DNA from: Thermothielavioides terrestris NRRL 8126
Lineage: Eukaryota > Ascomycota > Sordariomycetes > Sordariales > Chaetomiaceae
Direction of reading: 5' to 3'
Assembly (NCBI RefSeq): GCF_000226115.1
Contig: NC_016459.1
Span: 3,271,501 to 3,335,500 of the forward strand
Length of the DNA: 64,000 bases
Positions 58,901 to 64,000 of the stretch are shown here, piece by piece (position 1 is the stretch's first letter; each line of letters opens with the position of its first letter). A program made the translations under genes and the position numbers. The notes under the pieces are model-generated. The model had not been told where the DNA came from, did not search any database, and saw only the letters and a program-made list of their open reading frames with translations.

Positions 58901-59900
58901 TAGCTACTTATCTAGAGGGTCTAGCTCCTTGTCTAGAGGGTCTAGCTACTTATCTATATAGTAGGCTTAGTATCTCTTAGAATAGTAAAGAGATATTAGA
59001 ATCGACTAAACTATCTATATATTCTATTCTAAGGTTCTAAATAACTATATCTAGTCTAGGAAGCCTAGATAGGTACTAGGATAGTTGGCTAGACATTTAT
59101 AGTAGTAGCTAAAGAACCTAGTTGAAAACGCTAATTAGCTAAGCTATCGAAGATAATAGGTCTTCCTCTTTAAGTTGTTAGTTCTAAGACGGTAGATTCT
59201 ATAATCCTCTTCGTAGTCCTTAGTAGCATTTACCAAGATTATAGCTACTAATGGTATAGGTTTTACATCTCTATTAAAGAATAGTTGGTATATCCTAGGT
59301 TTCTAGTTGCTCTTAGAAGGTTAGACTTAGTAGAGTTGCTAGCTAGTTCTTAGTCGGATTACGTCTAGTTCTTACTAATGTTTCTAGTAGTATAGCTAGT
59401 CCTAGTTGTTGATTGTCGGTCCTCTAAGGCTTCGAGGTCTCTAGTGGTCCTCGACTCTTTAGTACTAAAGTCTTTAGCGTTTCTTAGGTTAAGTCGTTAG
59501 TCTCTAAGGCAACGTCTTCGATCCTAGGGTCTAGGATAAGGTTCTTATTGACAGCTACTTAGACTTTATGCCTAATAGTTATAAGGTAGATATAAAGAAT
59601 ATAATTATCGAATATCTAAGAGGAAGGATACTCTACGATATATAGTGTTTCGACGTACTATTGGATATAGATATCTCCTTCTAGTGTCTCTTCGAGTAAT
59701 ACTATAGCTTCTAGATATTAAAGTTCTTAGGGATTGATAGCGGTTATTTACTAGACGTTATAGATGACCTCAAAGTCCTTAATAAACTTAAGTATCTACT
59801 ATATATCCCTATAGACGTTGGCGTTTATAAAGCTTAAATCTATCTAGCTTCTAACTCCTTATAAGTACTTAGTACTAGAATAACAGTAGCTAGGTTGTAA
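52950..59900 (-). pseudogene. Chromovirus gag-pol region, RIP-inactivated
   Basis: Read on the - strand with stops ignored. Gag-like text starts near 59810 (VYRDI, ILKFIKDFEVIYNV). The protease motif TEVYFDIGSNINLVDKEF is at about 57220-57165 (D-x-G-S). RT shows LDIYLLPN, then SPRGLERLNVILIGFKNS near 55820, and the catalytic box as YINDIIIA at about 55733-55713, the second Asp being mutated to Asn-side context. Integrase shows TYKFSKKKLLIA near 54080 and ISD(stop)DTKF near 53960, the second acid of the DDE triad. The chromodomain is PIIVDRDEY ... KVKYLVQ(stop)KGFTAKDD ... LVNGTKELVEEYEKAYP. The frame ends near 52950. Many TAG/TAA codons rule out function. Gag is long (about 2.6 kb), and I could not confirm a CCHC knuckle. 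Confidence 0.8.
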
Positions 59901-60049
59901 ACTAGTTCGTTATAGATTATATACTCCGAAGCTTACTCCTTTATAAAGGAGTATTATCTACCTTGGGCATTGCTCTATACAACTTACTAGGCGTAACTTA
60001 TAATGTCTCCCGATCTGAACTTAGCTCCCTTCGACGGGAAGCGAATAGG

Positions 60050-60073
60050 TTCGAATCGTTAGTAGATACTACT
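60050..60073 (-). other. Candidate tRNA primer-binding site of the gypsy element
   Basis: On the - strand, one base after the 5' LTR, the sequence reads TAGTATCTACTAACG and continues through GATTCGAACC. A starting TGG turned to TAG by RIP would fit a tRNA 3' CCA end, and GATTCGAACC is the complement of a T-loop. So the site appears to pair with about 24 bases of a tRNA, through the T arm. Which tRNA is not resolved. Confidence 0.5.
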
Positions 60074-60322
60074 TGTTATACGTAGATAGTGCTCGGTGAC
60101 TATCTAGCGGTAAACGTATAAGGGTGAGAAAGATCAATGCCTCTTAGCCTCGTTAGCTAATAAGGCGGTACTCTTGAACACTAGTATATATTATAAAAGT
60201 ATATTGATATAGTCTGCCGTTCTACAAAGGGGTTACGGACAAGGTTCCCTTTTTTAAGGGAACGCTCGTTACCCTTGACCGCGGTATAGTTATAGGTGCC
60301 CTTGCCACAGTTGCGTATGACA
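60074..60322 (-). repeat. Gypsy 5' LTR
   Basis: On the + strand it begins TGTTATACGT and ends GCGTATGACA. It precedes the coding region on the - strand. Less mutated at its outer end than the partner LTR. Confidence 0.93.
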
Positions 60323-60327
60323 AATAT

Positions 60328-63300
60328 ATTCTCGAATATATACCTAAGGACTATATATCTATAGCCTTTACTACTTAAACGAAGAGGCTCGATCGTTGGG
60401 CTTGCTATATAGAGAGCGTAGCAGATACTATAACTTAGTACCTACGCTTTAGCTATATAGGCTTAAGGGCCCTTAAACACTTCGTCAATTGCTTACGAAG
60501 AGAGTATATCAAAGGCGTACCAACGTTCAAGTATAATAGCTATAGCCTTAGCAAGTCAAAACGTAGGCCTAATCGTATTCCTAGGCCATTGAACTATAGC
60601 CTAGGCGATAGAATCGCTTTAGATTTATACCCTTTCTAAGAAGGCCAATAGCGCTTTAAACATCTACTATTAACAATAGATCGCTATTTAGATATAATAT
60701 AGGACTACTATCTATATAACTATAAGGCTCTAGGCATTTTAATAGCTATTAAACACCTTGCTATACTATTTGAAAGGCAATACTAGCTATATATTAAGGT
60801 CCTAGAGTATAACAACGAATTTATATAGGCGAACGCTATTACCACCTAGGCAAAGAGATAAGACATTCGAATAGAGCCTTTAACGCCTAATATACCTATA
60901 TAGAATAGAGGCGTTAAACGCTTAAAGGGTATAATTAAGAAGAAGGCTAGAACGATGGCTATTAGTATATAGTTACTAGGGCAACTATAGCTAGAAGTTA
61001 TAAGAGCTACAATATATCTCTATAATAGGACACTATCCTTAACAATAGAGTAGATAATATTATTAGATCGATTTTATACCTTTTTTACTAAGAGAGATAG
61101 CCTAAGAGCCTTAGAGTATAAGCTATACCAAAGGCATTTAAAGGTCTATAATTGTAAGGCATTCGCTATAATAGATACTACTAAAAAGAAAGAAAGGCGC
61201 TTTAAACAGTTCTAACTAAGAGCTTAGATTAGCTACCTTATAGGATATAATTCTTTAAATATCTATTATATCTAGAACCCTACTATTAACCAAATGGTAT
61301 ATATATATAATATAATCTTTAATAAAAAGTAGGTATACCTAGGCGATCTAAAGCTTATAACGTAAAACATTCTCTAGGTAGACCTCAAAGAGTTAAAGCG
61401 CTAGCTCAATGCTAAAGGCGCTAATAATGCTAATTAGCTAGATAACAACGATCTTACGTCTATAGCTAAGGAAGAGGATACAATAGAGGCGTTTAGTATA
61501 CCTTTAACAACCTTCGAAGAACTAAAGGAGAGCTTAGCTACTATCAACGAAGTGTTAGATACTATCGTAATAAAAGGCAATACTATAGGCATCTTCCTAG
61601 AGTTCTAATATCTAACTCCTTTGTCTATTTCGCTAAGCGCTCTGATCGTAGCTATCTTCTTAGGTTTATATTCGCCTAGAGCCTCTAAAGAAGTATTCCA
61701 ACTATAGGAGGCTACCTTCAATATAGGAACGTTGGGCCCTAGAGCTATTGAATATAGGTATTTAAGGAGGGTCCTCTATATAGAGGAAGAGAGAGAAGAA
61801 CTTACCTAAAAGAGTAAAAAGAAGGCTAAGAAGGTAGTCAATGCTATTAAGAAGGAAGCTAACGACACTAAGAGGATCTCCTAAAAAGAAGTCGATCGCC
61901 TATAGTAAGAAGGTAAGCTTAGATCTATCTATTAGTCGATACTCTTATCTATACCTCGATAGTACTCTAAACTCGAAGATTACCTACTAGGCTAGCTATT
62001 CCTAGAGGTAGAACGTAATTATCTTCAAAGCTATGAAGTAATAGGCTCCTAGGAAGAGATTCGTTACTATAATAAGGAGGTCTAGGGCAAATAGATCCTA
62101 GATTATATATAGGTATATGTCTATAAGTTCAATAAGAGTAGGCACTTCGTTAAATGTAAAGCGAGGCTAGTAGTATATAGCAATTAGTAAAAGAAGAGGT
62201 TTACTAAGGAGAACTATATAGCTATACTCGTTATATAATCCTTTAGAACAGTGTTCGCTACTATAACGAAGTTCGACTTAGAACTAAAGTAGTTCAATAT
62301 AGTCAACGCCTTTGTTAATACAAAGATCGATAAGGACATTTATATAGAGATACTATATAGCTATTGTAAACTAGGAACTATCTTAAAGCTAAAGAAGACG
62401 CTCTATAGCTTATAAAAGTCTTCCCTCCTCTAGTAACGAAAGCTAATAGCTACCCTAAGGAACCTAGGGTTCTAGGCTATATTATAAAAGCCCTATATTA
62501 TAACGAATAAAGGTATTATCGTCTTCTTCTATATAGATAATATCGTCTTCGTCTACTATAAGAAGGATTAATATTAAGCTAACAAAGTGATTAGCTAGCT
62601 ATAAGAAAAGTATAAACTTATAGGAGGAGATAACCTCCTATAGTTCTTAGGTATAGAGATTCATCGTAACTATAAAAGGCGTTTGATTTAGCTTAGTTAG
62701 ACGGTTTATATTAAGAAGATTATAAGGTTAGCCTAAGAAGAAGGAGAGCTAGAGACTCTAATAGCTAAGAGCGAACTGCTCCTATACAACGATATTGTTA
62801 GCTATAGCTCTGTTAGGCTCTATTAAAGGAAGGTCGGCTTAATCCTATATATAGCCGTCAATATATACCTAGACATTGCTTTTATAGCCTCTAAGCTTAT
62901 ATAGTTCAATTAGAACCTAGGACTAGAATACTACTATATAGCTAATTGAGTATTATAATACCTCTATCGAATAAGGTTCTAGGCCCTCTAACTAGGAGGA
63001 GGAGATATCTTAATCGTAGTTAGTAATACTAGCTTCGTCGACAATAGTATTGATTGTAAAAGCTTATAAGGTTATACTATTATCTTATTTAAAGGGCTAA
63101 TCGTCTAATAAGCTAGTAAATAGGATATAGTAATTATATCGACTATAGAGATAGAGTTGTTAGTATTTATATAGGTAGCGAAAGAAGGTATATTCCTTTA
63201 GTGTCTATTAGAGGTACTAGAGATCTATCTAGATAATAAGATCCTATCGATCTAGTACAATAACAAATAGACGATCCGACTAATCAATACCGAGATGCCT

Positions 63301-63745
63301 ATACTATAGACGAAGCTAAAATATATCGATATTTATAACTACTAGCTATACTAAGAAGCTTAGAACAAGAGGGTTAACGTAGATTATATACCTTTGAACT
63401 AGATGTTAGCCAACGGCCTAATAAAGACGTTAAAACTAGAGCCCTATAGGAAGTTTATAGAAATGCTTAATCTAGTAGATATCTAGGCCCTTATTGAGAT
63501 CTATACCTACTAGGTAGTATAGAAGGAAGAAATATAGGGCTAGAGGAAGGCTCTAGCCGAATAGAAGGTTCGGTTTACAGTGTAATATATAGGATTAAGA
63601 AGGGTAGGTGTATAAAGCTCGGTAGATTAGAGCGATAGTAGAAGGACCTTAACACTCTAGAATTACTAGATTAGGAAGGACGTAGTATTAGAAATAGCTT
63701 TGTAGATTACTAGATTTAATAGGCCGAAGCTGGAGGCTCGACCTA
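60328..63745 (+). pseudogene. Copia integrase-RT-RNase H region, RIP-inactivated
   Basis: The frame continues from the left part as YILEYIPKDY. Integrase text includes GDRIALDLYPF near 60610, LLLTIDRYLDII near 60670, KVLEYNNEF near 60810 and IKKKARTMAIS near 60935, with YLYNRTLSLT typical of copia. RT shows FNIVNAFVNTKIDKDIYIE near 62300, LKLKKTLYSL near 62395 and the box FFYIDNIVFV near 62525-62550 (canonical YVDD changed). RNase H pieces follow near 63220 (EIYLDNKILSIQYNNKQTI). Stops are frequent and are TAG/TAA. The frame runs to the polypurine tract before the 3' LTR. Confidence 0.82.
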
Positions 63746-63751
63746 GGGGGG
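63745..63751 (+). other. Copia polypurine tract
   Basis: AGGGGGG two bases before the 3' LTR, the position and composition expected for the plus-strand primer. Confidence 0.7.
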
Positions 63752-63753
63752 TA

Positions 63754-63963
63754 TATTAGAACTAGCCTAGCCCGGGGTAGTAGGCCGGCCCACCGAGATT
63801 AGGATCTACCAGCTTGATGCCCAACTGCCGCCTAAGACTGGGCTCCTGATCAGGAGAACTCTCCTACAATACAATATCCTCAACACCACGATTGATTCCA
63901 GTTGTACGCATTGCTTGCATCGTGATAGCTTCATCTTCCTGAGCCGGCGTAGCGGTTCCAACA
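63754..63963 (+). repeat. Copia 3' LTR
   Basis: 210 bases. Starts TATTAGAACTAG where the 5' copy has TGTCAGAACTAG and ends TTCCAACA, directly followed by the target duplication CTACC and the resumed DUF985 coding sequence. Confidence 0.93.
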
Positions 63964-64000
63964 CTACCTCCTCGAGGGCTCGGCGGGCCAGTCGCTGTGG
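63964..64000 (+). pseudogene. Secreted DUF985 paralogue, continuation after the insertion (runs off the window)
   Basis: After the second CTACC copy the sequence reads on in the frame of the 5' part (…YLLEGSAGQSLW), matching YLLEGDSGLSHW of the intact neighbour. The remaining coding sequence lies right of the window. GC-rich and not RIP-mutated. Confidence 0.88.

Larger units (their letters stand above)
49874..60322 (-). mobile_element. Ty3/gypsy chromovirus nested in the copia element, RIP-mutated, unusually long
   Basis: Bounded by 249-base LTRs and the 5-bp target duplication AATAT (49869-49873 and 60323-60327). Reading the - strand, the order is 5' LTR (60322-60074), primer site, gag, protease (about 57200), reverse transcriptase (about 56230-55650), RNase H, integrase (about 54900-53700), chromodomain (about 53230-53080), an extra frame (52152-50386), 3' LTR (50122-49874). 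Protease, RT, integrase then chromodomain is the chromovirus order. The length of 10,449 bases is well above the 5-7 kb usual for fungal chromoviruses; a long gag and the 2.9 kb downstream of the chromodomain explain the excess. No good polypurine tract is visible next to the 3' LTR. Confidence 0.93.
47478..63963 (+). mobile_element. Ty1/copia LTR retrotransposon (outer element), RIP-mutated, host to a nested gypsy element
   Basis: Bounded by 210-base LTRs (47478-47687 and 63754-63963) and by the 5-bp target duplication CTACC (47473-47477 and 63964-63968). Without the nested insertion and its target copy it measures about 6.0 kb, normal for copia. The + strand coding order is gag, protease, [gypsy insertion], integrase, reverse transcriptase, RNase H, which is the copia order. 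The inside is strongly A+T-rich, with a large excess of TA dinucleotides and very many TAG/TAA codons, whereas the flanking DNA is GC-rich. It interrupts a DUF985 gene in the same orientation. Confidence 0.95.

Noticed and set aside
47688..63753. AT-rich block as a centromere or mitochondrial insertion
   Set aside because: LTRs, target duplications and legible RT/integrase text show it is two RIP-mutated retrotransposons.

Overview
The window looks like chromosomal DNA of a filamentous ascomycete. Genes are GC-rich and carry short introns (about 50-160 nt) with GT...AG borders and CTNAC-like branch sites. Protein families are typical of Sordariomycetes: 2EXR proteins, a Zn2Cys6 regulator, cupins, and a Dhh1 whose sequence I recall as close to Neurospora. 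The right quarter is saturated with C-to-T and G-to-A changes, the mark of repeat-induced point mutation (RIP). A Sordariales/Chaetomiaceae-type host is the best guess; this is inference, not a species call.

Bases 1-47477 are gene-rich. From left to right they hold: the 3' part of a transaldolase (+); a four-exon gene for a 1593-residue zinc-finger protein with ubiquitin-tail-like motifs (+); mitochondrial sulfite oxidase (+); an F-box protein (-); a Zn2Cys6 transcription factor with a problem splice junction (-); two small cupin genes (+,+); a Gln-rich coiled-coil protein (-); a decayed coiled-coil relic; a 2EXR gene (+); a long coiled-coil protein (-); a 2EXR gene broken by one in-frame TAG (-); a third 2EXR gene (-); a mitochondrial J-protein (-); the P-body helicase Dhh1 (+); a 390-bp MITE with telomere-like internal repeats; a WD-like protein with a fungal helical N-terminal domain (-); a multi-pass membrane protein (-); and a head-to-head pair of DUF985/Cupin_5 genes (-,+).

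The second DUF985 gene, which encodes a predicted secreted paralogue, is split after codon 90 by a nested retrotransposon block at 47478-63963. The outer element is a Ty1/copia element on the + strand with 210-bp LTRs and the 5-bp target duplication CTACC. Inside its pol gene sits a Ty3/gypsy chromovirus on the - strand (49874-60322) with 249-bp LTRs and the target duplication AATAT. The rest of the broken host gene resumes at 63964 and runs off the window. Both elements are riddled with TAG/TAA codons, but PR, RT, IN and chromodomain can still be read.

The most unusual feature is in the chromovirus. At 10.4 kb it is much longer than usual, and between the chromodomain end (about 52950) and its 3' LTR it carries a further reading frame of about 590 codons (52152-50386, -). 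That frame encodes a coiled-coil-rich protein I do not recognise. It may be an undescribed extra gene of this retrotransposon lineage.
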